A DNA stretch of 6,153 nt, taken from NCBI GenBank assembly GCA_030620935.1, contig JAUXIP010000136.1, positions 1-6,153 on the forward strand. The letters are read 5' to 3'. A program made the translations under genes and the position numbers. Source of the stretch: Deltaproteobacteria bacterium (lineage in GTDB: Bacteria > Desulfobacterota_B > Binatia > UBA9968). Of this stretch, positions 1 through 6,068 are shown piece after piece; the first letter of the stretch is position 1; each line of letters begins with the position of its first letter. The notes beneath the pieces were generated by a model, which saw only the letters and a list, made by a program, of their open reading frames with translations, did not search any database and was not told the DNA's origin.

Positions 1-90
1 CAACAGCTATCAGTGCTCAGCCTTCAGCTTTCAGCGGAGAAGCTTCAGCCAGAGGCTGATCCGCCTCAGGCGGAGACGGCTGAAGGCTCG
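1..90. repeat. Heptad CAG repeat followed by nested hairpins
   Basis: Seen directly: CAG recurs with an exact 7-nt period at 4-6, 11-13, 18-20, 25-27 and 32-34, four of the units fitting NNNTCAG (CTATCAG, TGCTCAG, CCTTCAG, CTTTCAG). It is followed by two small hairpins, TCAGCC/GGCTGA (45-50 with 54-59) and TCCGCCT/AGGCGGA (60-66 with 68-74, one-base loop). A perfect 10-bp inverted repeat AGCCTTCAGC/GCTGAAGGCT (19-28 with 79-88) encloses them. Similar CTGANNG-type repeats and CCGCCT hairpins are, from memory, frequent between genes in several uncultivated lineages; I cannot name a family. The repeat runs off the left edge, so its full length is unknown. It could be a mobile-type palindromic repeat, or the terminator region of a gene lying to the left. 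Confidence 0.75.
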
Positions 91-151
91 ATGTGACGTC
101 CAGGGATTTCAAGGTGTTACGCGCGTTTCAACAGATTATTGCCTTGAGCAT

Positions 152-169
152 GCCGGTTGATTTCCCGGC
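152..169. other. Small hairpin in the leader of the PaaA-like gene
   Basis: GCCGG (152-156) pairs with CCGGC (165-169) around an 8-nt loop, 60 bases upstream of the start codon. The stem is only 5 bp and is followed by GATCTTTTGC, which is a poor uridine tract. It may be an end-of-transcript remnant, a leader structure or chance. The rest of 91-217 shows no convincing promoter boxes or gene. Confidence 0.25.
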
Positions 170-217
170 GATCTTTTGCTAAGCGTTTATGAAAGACTCC
201 AATCTGCCGAGGAAAAT

Positions 218-222
218 AGGAG
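218..222 (+). promoter_or_regulatory. Ribosome binding site of the PaaA-like gene
   Basis: AGGAG lies 6 nt before the ATG at 229, which supports that start. Confidence 0.8.
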
Positions 223-228
223 ATCGAG

Positions 229-945
229 ATGTTCAAGGATAAGATAGAAGTGAAGGATTTCGATAAAATGGACCCGGAATACCAAGACCTGCTAAAACGG
301 GTATTGGCCATTCAGGCAGACTGTGAGATCGGCGGCCCCCATCTCTATGTGGAAAATATCTTGCCGGCGGCGCCGACGAAAATCGATCAGCTCATTGTTG
401 CACGGACCGCTGCTGAAGAGATCGACCACTATCGGAAGATAGCCCACCTCGCCAGTGATATAGATGTGGACGTTTCATATGTTCTCAGCCGGCCCAACCA
501 GGAACGTTTTGTCGAGGCCTTTCGCGGCACTATCAATACGTGGGAGGATTATTCGGTTTTTGGTTTTTTGATCGACCGTGTGGGGCGTTATCAGTTAGAA
601 GAATTTCAGGATTGCAGCTACGCACCGCTGGACCGCATTCTGCCGAATGTGGTTAAGGAGGAGATTGCTCACATCGGCCATGGGACAAACAAAACGGCGG
701 AAATGGCAGCGAAGGGTGGAGAGCCTAAAGAAAGGATCCAGAAATCCGTTGACTACTGGTATGTCAAGGCGCTCGACATGTTCGGTCGGTCGGAGTCCAA
801 ACGCTCCGAGCGCTATCGTGAGTGGGGTTTGAAGCGCCGCACCAATTCTCAGGCCAGGCAAGACTACATTAACGAGGTCAACCCGCTGATCGAACAAGTG
901 GGTCTTCAAGTCCCCGACCCGAAAAAGGGTCGACTCTATACGTAA
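229..945 (+). CDS. PaaA-like ferritin-fold di-iron oxygenase subunit
   Basis: A 238-residue protein of the phenylacetic acid catabolic (PaaA/PaaC) family, whose known members include the catalytic subunit of phenylacetyl-CoA epoxidase and, more distantly, benzoyl-CoA epoxidase BoxB. Helix-by-helix comparison recalled from E. coli PaaA gives these predicted iron ligands: E33 (in DCEIGG), E64 and H67 (EIDH), D116 (FLIDR), and E145 and H148 (EIAH). The D116-to-E145 spacing of 29 residues equals that in PaaA. The third helix (TWEDYSVFGFLID, then CSYAPLDR) matches TWADVGVIGWLVD and CSYGPYAR. The C-terminal part (WYVKALDMFG, then GLQVPDP near the end) also matches PaaA. It is shorter than PaaA (about 310 residues), mostly at the N-terminus. 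PaaB, PaaC, PaaD and PaaE are absent from the window. The protein is cytoplasmic, with no signal peptide. The substrate is unknown; a CoA thioester is a reasonable guess by family. The next gene starts 15 nt downstream, so the two are probably cotranscribed. Confidence 0.87.
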   Translation: MFKDKIEVKDFDKMDPEYQDLLKRVLAIQADCEIGGPHLYVENILPAAPTKIDQLIVARTAAEEIDHYRKIAHLASDIDVDVSYVLSRPNQERFVEAFRGTINTWEDYSVFGFLIDRVGRYQLEEFQDCSYAPLDRILPNVVKEEIAHIGHGTNKTAEMAAKGGEPKERIQKSVDYWYVKALDMFGRSESKRSERYREWGLKRRTNSQARQDYINEVNPLIEQVGLQVPDPKKGRLYT

Positions 946-960
946 AGGGGATTGGGAATC

Positions 961-1152
961 ATGTCAGAAACACCTCATAGCGAAGAATTAGACGCTCACC
1001 TCAAGGACGTTGTCACTGCCCTGCACGGCGCCGTTAATTGGGCCATGCCGCACGTCAAAGATGATCCCAAGATCGTTGACAAGGCGATTCAGGACTGCAA
1101 AGAGATTCTGGATGTCGTGATGGAGGGAAACGTATCGGAGTGGGTGAAGTAG
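961..1152 (+). CDS. 63-residue helical protein of unknown function
   Basis: I do not recognise this protein. The ATG at 961 is chosen over an in-frame TTG at 952 because the SD-like AAAGGGG at 944-950 is 10 nt from the ATG but only 1 nt from the TTG. The sequence is acidic and looks like two amphipathic helices, about residues 8-28 and 36-54, joined around MPHVKDDP. It has a single cysteine (C46) and ends in SEWVK. There is no membrane segment or signal peptide. It begins 15 nt after the PaaA-like gene and is followed by a strong hairpin terminator, so the two genes form a compact pair. By position it could be a small accessory or regulatory subunit of the di-iron enzyme; that is inference. 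Coding is supported by the ribosome site, the tight spacing and the terminator right after it. Confidence 0.75.
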   Translation: MSETPHSEELDAHLKDVVTALHGAVNWAMPHVKDDPKIVDKAIQDCKEILDVVMEGNVSEWVK

Positions 1153-1206
1153 CGGCTGTTGCCCCAATGGCCGCCTGCTTGTGGATCTCGGAGGAAAGTT
1201 TTTATA

Positions 1207-1240
1207 AAAGGCGCTCTCATGGCGGGAGCGCCTTTGTTGT
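1207..1240 (+). terminator. Rho-independent terminator after the di-iron gene pair
   Basis: A perfect 10-bp stem AAAGGCGCTC (1207-1216) with GAGCGCCTTT (1226-1235) encloses a 9-nt loop. The 3' arm ends in TTT and runs into GTTGT, so the uridine tract is moderate. It sits 54 nt after the stop of the 63-residue gene and 43 nt before the start of etfB, and so separates the two gene pairs. Confidence 0.75.
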
Positions 1241-1282
1241 GATGGATGCCTGCCAAAATATGGTTCGTCGAGGAATGCAATC

Positions 1283-2062
1283 TTGAACATTGTTGTTTGT
1301 GCGAAAGTTATCCCTGCCAGTTCTGTCACGATTGAGATCGATCCCACCACGAAGTGCATGGTGCGTAAGGAAGTTCCCCACGAGCTGGATCCTGCAGCCG
1401 CCAACGCTCTCGAGGAAGCGCTGCGCTTGACCGAAAAGCACGGCGGTCAGGTCAAGGTCATTACTATGGGAATAAGCGACGTCACTGTCGGCATTCGCAA
1501 TGCCCTGGCTATAGGCGCAAGCTCCGCTGTCCACATTTTGGACGATGCCCTGGCTGGTTCGGACACGCTGGGAACCGCGAAGGTTCTAGCTGCTGCTATA
1601 AAAAAAGGAGACTTTGACTTAGTCATCTGCGCCGGCGAAAGCAGCGACTCCTACTCCGGAACTGTTCCCGGGCAGATCGCTCGACTATTGCAGATTCCTC
1701 CCTTAACCTTCGCTAAAGAGCTATCCGTGGAAGGCAACAAGGTCACCATCAAACGGCAAAGCGAAGGGGGCTATGATGTCGTCGAGGCTTCGTTGCCGGC
1801 GTTAGTCGCCGTCACCAGCGGGATCAACGAGCCGCGCTACCCTCAACTCAAGGGCATCATGGCTGCCAAGAAAAAAGAAATTAAAAAATATACGGCTGCC
1901 GACTTGGGTCTGGGCCCGGATCAGGTTGGGACGAGCGGCGCGAGAGAGAAAGTGCTGACTGTCGGCAGACCGCCTCCTCGCAAAGCCGGCAAAATTATCA
2001 CCGACGAAGGCGAAGGCGGAAAACAGATCGCAGAGTTCTTGGCCGAGCTAAAGGTTATTTGA
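1283..2062 (+). CDS. etfB: Electron transfer flavoprotein, beta subunit
   Basis: A 259-residue EtfB/FixA-family protein. With EtfA it forms the soluble ETF heterodimer, which holds FAD and, in most members, AMP or a second FAD, and carries electrons between flavin dehydrogenases and quinone or other acceptors. The N-terminus MNIVVCAKVIP is typical of the family. Family landmarks seen: the DP-ALEEALRL stretch (36-49), ALAIGAS (75-80), the nucleotide-loop region GESSDSYSGTVPGQIARLL (118-136) and the ETF-beta signature around EGGYDVVEASLPALVAV (161-177), in which D stands where the signature expects E or Q. NEPRYPQLKGIMAAKKK (182-198) follows. The start is TTG: GAGGA at 1270-1274 is 8 nt upstream, and the nearby ATG at 1275 reads into a stop after two codons. 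Its stop abuts the etfA start. I cannot tell from sequence alone whether it belongs to an electron-bifurcating class. Confidence 0.93.
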   Translation: MNIVVCAKVIPASSVTIEIDPTTKCMVRKEVPHELDPAAANALEEALRLTEKHGGQVKVITMGISDVTVGIRNALAIGASSAVHILDDALAGSDTLGTAKVLAAAIKKGDFDLVICAGESSDSYSGTVPGQIARLLQIPPLTFAKELSVEGNKVTIKRQSEGGYDVVEASLPALVAVTSGINEPRYPQLKGIMAAKKKEIKKYTAADLGLGPDQVGTSGAREKVLTVGRPPPRKAGKIITDEGEGGKQIAEFLAELKVI

Positions 2063-3031
2063 ATGGCTAATCTAATTTGGGTCTACGCGGAAGTGGTGGA
2101 GGACAAAATCACCTCGACCACGTTGGAGATGCTCTCGAAAGCGGCTGAAGTCGGATCCGCCGAGGCTATTCTCCTTGGTCCGGCTCCGCAAGACGCAATA
2201 GAGGTGCTCGGCAATCACGGCGCCAGCAAAGTGTATCGGTCCGCCGATAGCGTGTTTCACGAGTACCTGACACTGCCGGCGGTGGAAGCCGTTTCAGCCC
2301 TGATCGAAAAACACAAGCCCACGGTGCTGCTCGTCGCCTCCAGTTATTCGGGCCGCGACCTCGCTTCCGCCTTGAGCGCTAAGCTTGACTCAGGTGCACT
2401 ATCCGACGTTGCCGACTTTGTTTTGAAAGGCGAGTCCGTTGAGGCTACTATCCCGGCGCTTGGAGGCAATTACCAGAATACCAGCACGCTCGTTAGCCCA
2501 GGAACAAAAATCCTGCTCGTTCGACCAAAATCCCTTGAACCTAAATTGCTCGATAAGACGGTGACAGTAGAAGAAATCGAGGCGCCTTCGGATCCGGCGC
2601 TGCAAAAGGTTCATGTGACCGACCGCGTGACGGTCAAACAAGAAGGCCCCCAACTTGAGGGCGCCAAAGTCGTAGTATCCGGAGGCCGAGGACTCAAAGA
2701 CGCGGAACACTTCGAAATGCTAAGGGAGTTGGCGGAGCTGTTGGGAGGTGCTGTCGGCGCCAGCAGGGCGGTTGTCGATGCGGGCTGGGTTCCCTATTCC
2801 CTTCAAGTCGGTCAGACTGGAAAAACCGTGAAACCGGATATCTATATCGCCTGCGGCATCTCCGGTGCGGTCCAGCATCTATCCGGCATGAAAGAATCAG
2901 GGACTATTGTCTCGATCAACAAAGATCCTGAGGCGCCTATCTTTCAATTCTCCGATCTGGGCGTCGTAGGGGACGTCTTCAAAGTGATTCCGCAGCTCAT
3001 CGAAGAGATCAAAAAGCGCAAAGGAAAATGA
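2063..3031 (+). CDS. etfA: Electron transfer flavoprotein, alpha subunit
   Basis: A 322-residue EtfA/FixB-family protein of normal length with no N-terminal ferredoxin extension; it is the FAD-holding partner of EtfB. The C-terminal FAD domain shows SGGRG (206-210), [11 protein letters not shown] (232-242), [11 protein letters not shown] (248-258) and the ETF-alpha signature from IYIACGISG to SIN (260-286), where S replaces the usual A or V just before [21 protein letters not shown] (286-304) follows. The N-terminal domain (about 1-190) pairs with EtfB. The ATG directly follows the etfB TGA, with AAAGG at 2050-2054 inside the end of etfB, so translational coupling is likely. No ETF:quinone oxidoreductase, acyl-CoA dehydrogenase or Fe-S partner gene follows, so the redox partner must be encoded elsewhere or be the PaaA-like protein upstream. 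Confidence 0.95.
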   Translation: MANLIWVYAEVVEDKITSTTLEMLSKAAEVGSAEAILLGPAPQDAIEVLGNHGASKVYRSADSVFHEYLTLPAVEAVSALIEKHKPTVLLVASSYSGRDLASALSAKLDSGALSDVADFVLKGESVEATIPALGGNYQNTSTLVSPGTKILLVRPKSLEPKLLDKTVTVEEIEAPSDPALQKVHVTDRVTVKQEGPQLEGAKVVVSGGRGLKDAEHFEMLRELAELLGGAVGASRAVVDAGWVPYSLQVGQTGKTVKPDIYIACGISGAVQHLSGMKESGTIVSINKDPEAPIFQFSDLGVVGDVFKVIPQLIEEIKKRKGK

Positions 3032-3032
3032 C

Positions 3033-3091
3033 GAGGAAGGGGTCCGGATCGAGGGGCTCCATTGCTAGGATTGTTCCTTACCTCTTTTCTT
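3033..3091 (+). terminator. Possible terminator after etfA
   Basis: GAGGAAGG (3033-3040) can pair with CCTTACCTC (3076-3084) with one bulged A, and TTTTCTT follows at 3085-3091. The 35-nt loop is long, though it contains further G/C-rich pairing possibilities. Its place, two nt after the etfA stop, fits a terminator, but the structure is weaker than the one at 1207. Confidence 0.4.
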
Positions 3092-3136
3092 AACCAATCC
3101 CACTTCTGAGACCTTTTCCGGTGTCGCCGAGATTTT

Positions 3137-3146
3137 GGAAGGGAGG
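3137..3146 (+). promoter_or_regulatory. Strong ribosome binding site pointing to an ATT start
   Basis: GGAAGGGAGG lies exactly 8 nt before the ATT at 3155. No ATG, GTG or TTG in the MFS frame lies near it; the frame is open back to a TGA at 3107. This site decides the proposed start of the exporter gene. Confidence 0.65.
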
Positions 3147-3154
3147 CTCATCTC

Positions 3155-4357
3155 ATTCGGCTTTTTCGCTCGCTGCTGCAAAAAGACTACGCCCTTTTTT
3201 GGTCCTCTGATTTTCTCGCCTCCTTAGGTCATTTCATCCAGGAGGTAGCGCTCTACTGGATGGCATACGAGATGACCGGCTCGGCCCTGGCCTTGGGTAT
3301 TTTGAGCCTGTGCGACGCGACTCCTCGCTTGGTCTTCGGCGTCCTCGGCGGAGTCCTAGTCGACCGCTACAACCGCATGCGCCTGCTGATCCTTGATCAA
3401 CTTTTTTCTTCAGTCCCGATTTTTATCTTCGTGGCCCTGCATCTCGCCGGTGTCTTGGAATTCTGGCACATCCTCAGTCTCCAGATCGTTTTCGGAATGG
3501 TCCGGAGCATCAATCCCGCCGCTTCCCATTCACTTCTTCGCGACCTGGTCCCGGCCGACGAACTGATGAATGCGGTTTCGCTTTACACGATGGGTTTCAA
3601 CTTCGCCCGCGTGGTCGGCCTCTCTCTCGGCGGAGTGCTGATCCTCTGGATCGGCGTCAGCGGCTGTTTTCTGATCTATGGAGTCGCCTTGATTCTCTCC
3701 GGCCTGGAACTGCTGATGATCCGCCTGCCGCAGACGGACTTCGAAAAAAAGGGCGAACAGAATCTGCTGCGGGAGGCCCAAGAGGGATTCCTATATGTCT
3801 GGCATGCGCCGGTGATCCTGAGCAGCATCGGGGCCGCTTACATCCTGAGTATTTTCGTCGGCACCTATCAGCGTTTTCTCCCGGTCTTTGCTAAAGAGGT
3901 CTACAGCGTAGGACCCGAAGGGCTGGGAGTTATGATGGCAGCGCCGGGGCTGGGAGCCATCGTCTCCTTGCTATTTCTGGCTACGGCAGGAGAAAAGTGG
4001 AAAAAGGAAACGCTGCTTTGGATAACGGCAACGCTCACGCCCTTGTTTCTTATCCTCTTTTGTCTATCGCAAAGTTTCTTGCTGTCGCTCGGGCTTCTGG
4101 CCCTGGTGGGAGGAGGACAGATCGCTTTTCGCACAATCAGCCGTGTGACTATTCAAATGGAAGTGCCTCGTGACCTTCTGGGAAGGGTGATCAGTGTTTT
4201 CAACCTGGACCAAGGAATGCGCTCGATCGGCTCTATAGTGATCGGCCTGTTCGCCACCTTTTTCGGCGCCGCCTTCGGGTTGGCGGTCACCTCAACCGTC
4301 TCCCTGGCTCTTACCTCTGCTCTTTTCTACTACTTCCTTGGATCACGCGGAAAGTAA
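3155..4357 (+). CDS. MFS exporter, EntS-like (MFS_3) family, ATT start
   Basis: A 400-residue major facilitator superfamily transporter in the inner membrane, probably a proton-coupled exporter of a small molecule; the substrate cannot be read from sequence. Counted from ATT 3155, residues read (M)RLFRSLLQKDYALFW and continue into the first helix, which is the usual N-terminus of this family. Starting at the ATG at 3260 would give 365 residues and remove most of that helix. Motif A is GGVLVDRYNRMRLL (about residues 65-78). The half-repeat LRDLVPADELMNAVSLYT...NFARVVGLSLGG and the C-terminal VPRDLLGRVISVFNLDQGMRSIGS are characteristic of the EntS-like branch. About 12 hydrophobic segments are visible, with a charged central loop near residues 193-212. 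The gene stands alone between the etf pair and a convergent gene. ATT initiation is rare, so a base change or sequencing error in an original ATG is an alternative. Confidence 0.85.
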   Translation: MRLFRSLLQKDYALFWSSDFLASLGHFIQEVALYWMAYEMTGSALALGILSLCDATPRLVFGVLGGVLVDRYNRMRLLILDQLFSSVPIFIFVALHLAGVLEFWHILSLQIVFGMVRSINPAASHSLLRDLVPADELMNAVSLYTMGFNFARVVGLSLGGVLILWIGVSGCFLIYGVALILSGLELLMIRLPQTDFEKKGEQNLLREAQEGFLYVWHAPVILSSIGAAYILSIFVGTYQRFLPVFAKEVYSVGPEGLGVMMAAPGLGAIVSLLFLATAGEKWKKETLLWITATLTPLFLILFCLSQSFLLSLGLLALVGGGQIAFRTISRVTIQMEVPRDLLGRVISVFNLDQGMRSIGSIVIGLFATFFGAAFGLAVTSTVSLALTSALFYYFLGSRGK

Positions 4358-4478
4358 TCCTTAAACCGGTCGTTACCAAGAACTAGAAGCTGCATACCCT
4401 CGCGCAACTGTGCGGCTCGGAAAGTTAAAAAACGGACGTAATGGGCGGGTTCGTGTGGAAAAGGAGGATGGTTTTAGA
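4358..4478. other. Convergent intergenic gap without a clear terminator
   Basis: The 121 bases lie between the ends of the MFS gene and the GGDEF-EAL gene. A 4-bp stem CGCA/TGCG is present near 4400-4415, but no U-rich tail follows it on either strand. An AAGGAGG directly before an ATG near 4468 has no usable spacing and leads only to an 11-codon frame. Confidence 0.5.
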
Positions 4479-5915
4479 TCAATCGTTGCCAGAGCGTTGA
4501 ATTCGGCCCACCTGCTTTCTTATGTTCGACCGTCTCGCTCCGAGATACGGCCGTACGCGTTCGCTCATCGGTTTCTCGTGTGCCTCTGAGCTCGACTCGC
4601 TTGAATATTGGTTCTCCGCTAACCATTGCATGAGATCCACTGCTGGGAGAGGCTTGCTGATGAAGTATCCCTGTGCCATATCGCAATTGAAGGTGGACAA
4701 CATTTTCCTTGTCTTTTGATTCTCTACCCCTTCGGCGACGATTTTGAGTCCGAAATGATGGCCCAGATCTATGGTCGCGCGCACGATGACGGCGTCGTCC
4801 TTATCCGCGGCCATGTTCATCACAAAAGATTTGTCGATTTTGAGTTCGTGCACGGGTAGCTTTTTCAAATGGGCCAGCGATGAGTAGCCGGTCCCGAAAT
4901 CGTCAATAGAAATTTGCAGCCCCATCTTGCTCATGCGCGTGAGATTGTCCATGGTCTGCGCCGGGTCTGCCATGATCGCGCTCTCGGTAATCTCCAGTCT
5001 CAATTGGGAGGGAGCAACCCCTGATTTCGCGAGCAACCCGGCGATCTGATCCGGAAGCTCCGGAGCCTGCAAATTGAACATCGAGAGGTTTACCGCCATG
5101 CCGATTGTTAACCCAGCCTGATTCCAAGCTTGACATTGGCGCAATGCTTCGTGGAGCACCCACAAAGTGAGCGGCATGATCAGCCCGGTTCGCTCTGCAA
5201 GCGGCACAAATTGATCCGGGGGAACAATTCCGAATTTTGGGTGTTTCCAGCGTGCAAGCGCCTCGACACCAGTAACGCAGCCAGTCCTAAGGTCAGTTTT
5301 GGGCTGGTAAAGCAAAAATAGCTGATCTTCGACCAGGGCACGTCGCAATTCTCCCACGAGCACGAGCCGGTGAGGATTGCTTTGATCCTGTTCCGGGGAA
5401 TAAACCGCAAAACCGCTGTGATGTTTTCGGGCCTCGGATAAGGCTATATTGGCCCGCTGGATGAACGCATCGACATTCACGCCGTGCTCGGGGAGAAGGG
5501 CTATCCCGATACTCGCTTGGACTTCGATCTTCAGCCCTCCCAGCGTAAAGGGTTGCTCCAAGCCTTTTAGAATACGGCGCACGTGCGGGGCGATCTCTTT
5601 TTTGCCCCCCGCGGTAGGAAGAAGAATGGCAAATTCGACGCCGCCAAGGCGCACAATGGTAGCGTTTTGTCCGGCCAATTCGCGAATCCGTCCCCCGACC
5701 TGTTTTAACAGGAGATCGCCGATGTGGTAGCCGAGCGTTTGGTTAATCTCCCGGAAGCGGTTGAGCCCCATTACGAGCAGGGCAAACTGTGTGCCGTCGC
5801 GCTGCCCGACAAACAGAGCTTCCTTCAAGCGGGTCCAAAGCAGCGTCCGGTCGGGAAGATCGGTCAAGATATCGTGCTTAAGCGAAGGTTGAGCAGAATT
5901 GATTATGACCGCCAC
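4479..5915 (-). CDS. GGDEF-EAL protein, likely c-di-GMP phosphodiesterase
   Basis: A 478-residue cytoplasmic protein with a GGDEF domain (about 15-170) and an EAL domain (about 185-435), and no recognisable sensor or membrane segment. The GTG at 5915 is chosen because AGGAG (5921-5925) sits 5 nt upstream; a TTG at 5951 would add 12 residues but lacks a ribosome site. The cyclase domain is degenerate: the signature reads GGVEF (91-95) and the upstream metal-binding DLD-type site reads GLN (50-52). No RxxD inhibitory site precedes it. The EAL domain looks complete: E218 of EAL, N276 (NLS), E308 (EITES), D338-D339 (IDDFGTGYSSL), K359 (KIDKSF), E395 (AEGVE) and Q415 (QGY). It should therefore hydrolyse c-di-GMP to pGpG, with the GGDEF domain possibly a GTP-binding regulator. 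A 30-40 residue polar, basic tail follows the EAL domain. The gene is convergent with the MFS gene. Confidence 0.92.
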   Translation of the reverse strand: MAVIINSAQPSLKHDILTDLPDRTLLWTRLKEALFVGQRDGTQFALLVMGLNRFREINQTLGYHIGDLLLKQVGGRIRELAGQNATIVRLGGVEFAILLPTAGGKKEIAPHVRRILKGLEQPFTLGGLKIEVQASIGIALLPEHGVNVDAFIQRANIALSEARKHHSGFAVYSPEQDQSNPHRLVLVGELRRALVEDQLFLLYQPKTDLRTGCVTGVEALARWKHPKFGIVPPDQFVPLAERTGLIMPLTLWVLHEALRQCQAWNQAGLTIGMAVNLSMFNLQAPELPDQIAGLLAKSGVAPSQLRLEITESAIMADPAQTMDNLTRMSKMGLQISIDDFGTGYSSLAHLKKLPVHELKIDKSFVMNMAADKDDAVIVRATIDLGHHFGLKIVAEGVENQKTRKMLSTFNCDMAQGYFISKPLPAVDLMQWLAENQYSSESSSEAHEKPMSERVRPYLGARRSNIRKQVGRIQRSGND

Positions 5916-5920
5916 ATTAT

Positions 5921-5925
5921 CTCCT
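5921..5925 (-). promoter_or_regulatory. Ribosome binding site for the GTG start of the GGDEF-EAL gene
   Basis: On the minus strand AGGAG is followed by ATAAT and then GTG. The overlapping ATG one base earlier hits a stop after four codons, so GTG is the productive start. Confidence 0.7.
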
Positions 5926-6015
5926 AGGCGACTTTTCCCAAATCGAGTCAATCAGAAGCGCTTTTTCTTATGTCGTTCAGCTACTTACGGAAGCTAAAAT
6001 TGCGGATATAGGAGT

Positions 6016-6032
6016 AGCAAATAGGGTGCCAG
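6016..6032 (-). promoter_or_regulatory. Sigma-54 (-24/-12) promoter of the GGDEF-EAL gene
   Basis: The minus strand reads CTGGCACCCTATTTGCT. It has the invariant GG (6030-6029) and GC (6018-6017) separated by exactly 10 nt, inside the extended boxes TGGCAC and TTGCT, close to the consensus TGGCAC-N5-TTGCW. The predicted transcription start is near 6005, giving a leader of about 90 nt before GTG 5915. Recognition by RpoN and dependence on an NtrC-type activator follow from knowledge of this promoter class. No activator gene lies in the window. Confidence 0.65.
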
Positions 6033-6051
6033 ATAGTGTAACTAAGCCCTA

Positions 6052-6068
6052 CGGGACAAAACGCCCCG
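6052..6068. promoter_or_regulatory. Imperfect dyad upstream of the sigma-54 promoter
   Basis: CGGGAC and GCCCCG flank 5 nt (AAAAC), pairing at five of six positions. The dyad is about 47-63 nt upstream of the predicted start of the GGDEF-EAL transcript. It could be an activator site, although enhancer-type sites usually lie farther away; it could also be chance. The remaining sequence to 6153 is A/T-rich with A-runs. Confidence 0.25.

Noticed and set aside
1..90. CRISPR array at the left edge
   Set aside because: The repeat period is 7 nt with no spacers, and no cas genes are present.
167..180. Possible sigma-54 promoter CGGCGATCTTTTGCT upstream of the PaaA-like gene
   Set aside because: The GG and GC are separated by 9 nt rather than the required 10, and the first box is CGGC instead of TGGC.
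595..909. Minus-strand reading frame of 104 codons inside the PaaA-like gene
   Set aside because: It is antisense to a gene with clear family motifs and has no ribosome site or recognisable protein.
952..960. TTG at 952 as start of the 63-residue gene
   Set aside because: It lies 1 nt from the SD-like sequence, too close for initiation; the ATG at 961 has workable spacing.
988..1534. Overlapping minus-strand frames of 138 and 105 codons across the terminator and the etfB start
   Set aside because: They run antisense to two supported genes and the terminator, with compositions typical of shadow frames.
1600..1610. Run of seven A followed by GGAG in etfB, resembling a programmed frameshift site
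   Set aside because: The frame continues through it into family-conserved sequence, and the SD-like GGAG is downstream of the run rather than upstream.
5952..6005. c-di-GMP riboswitch in the leader of the GGDEF-EAL gene
   Set aside because: Neither the leader nor the stretch around 6011-6068 shows the conserved GEMM-I elements, and the leader is only about 90 nt.
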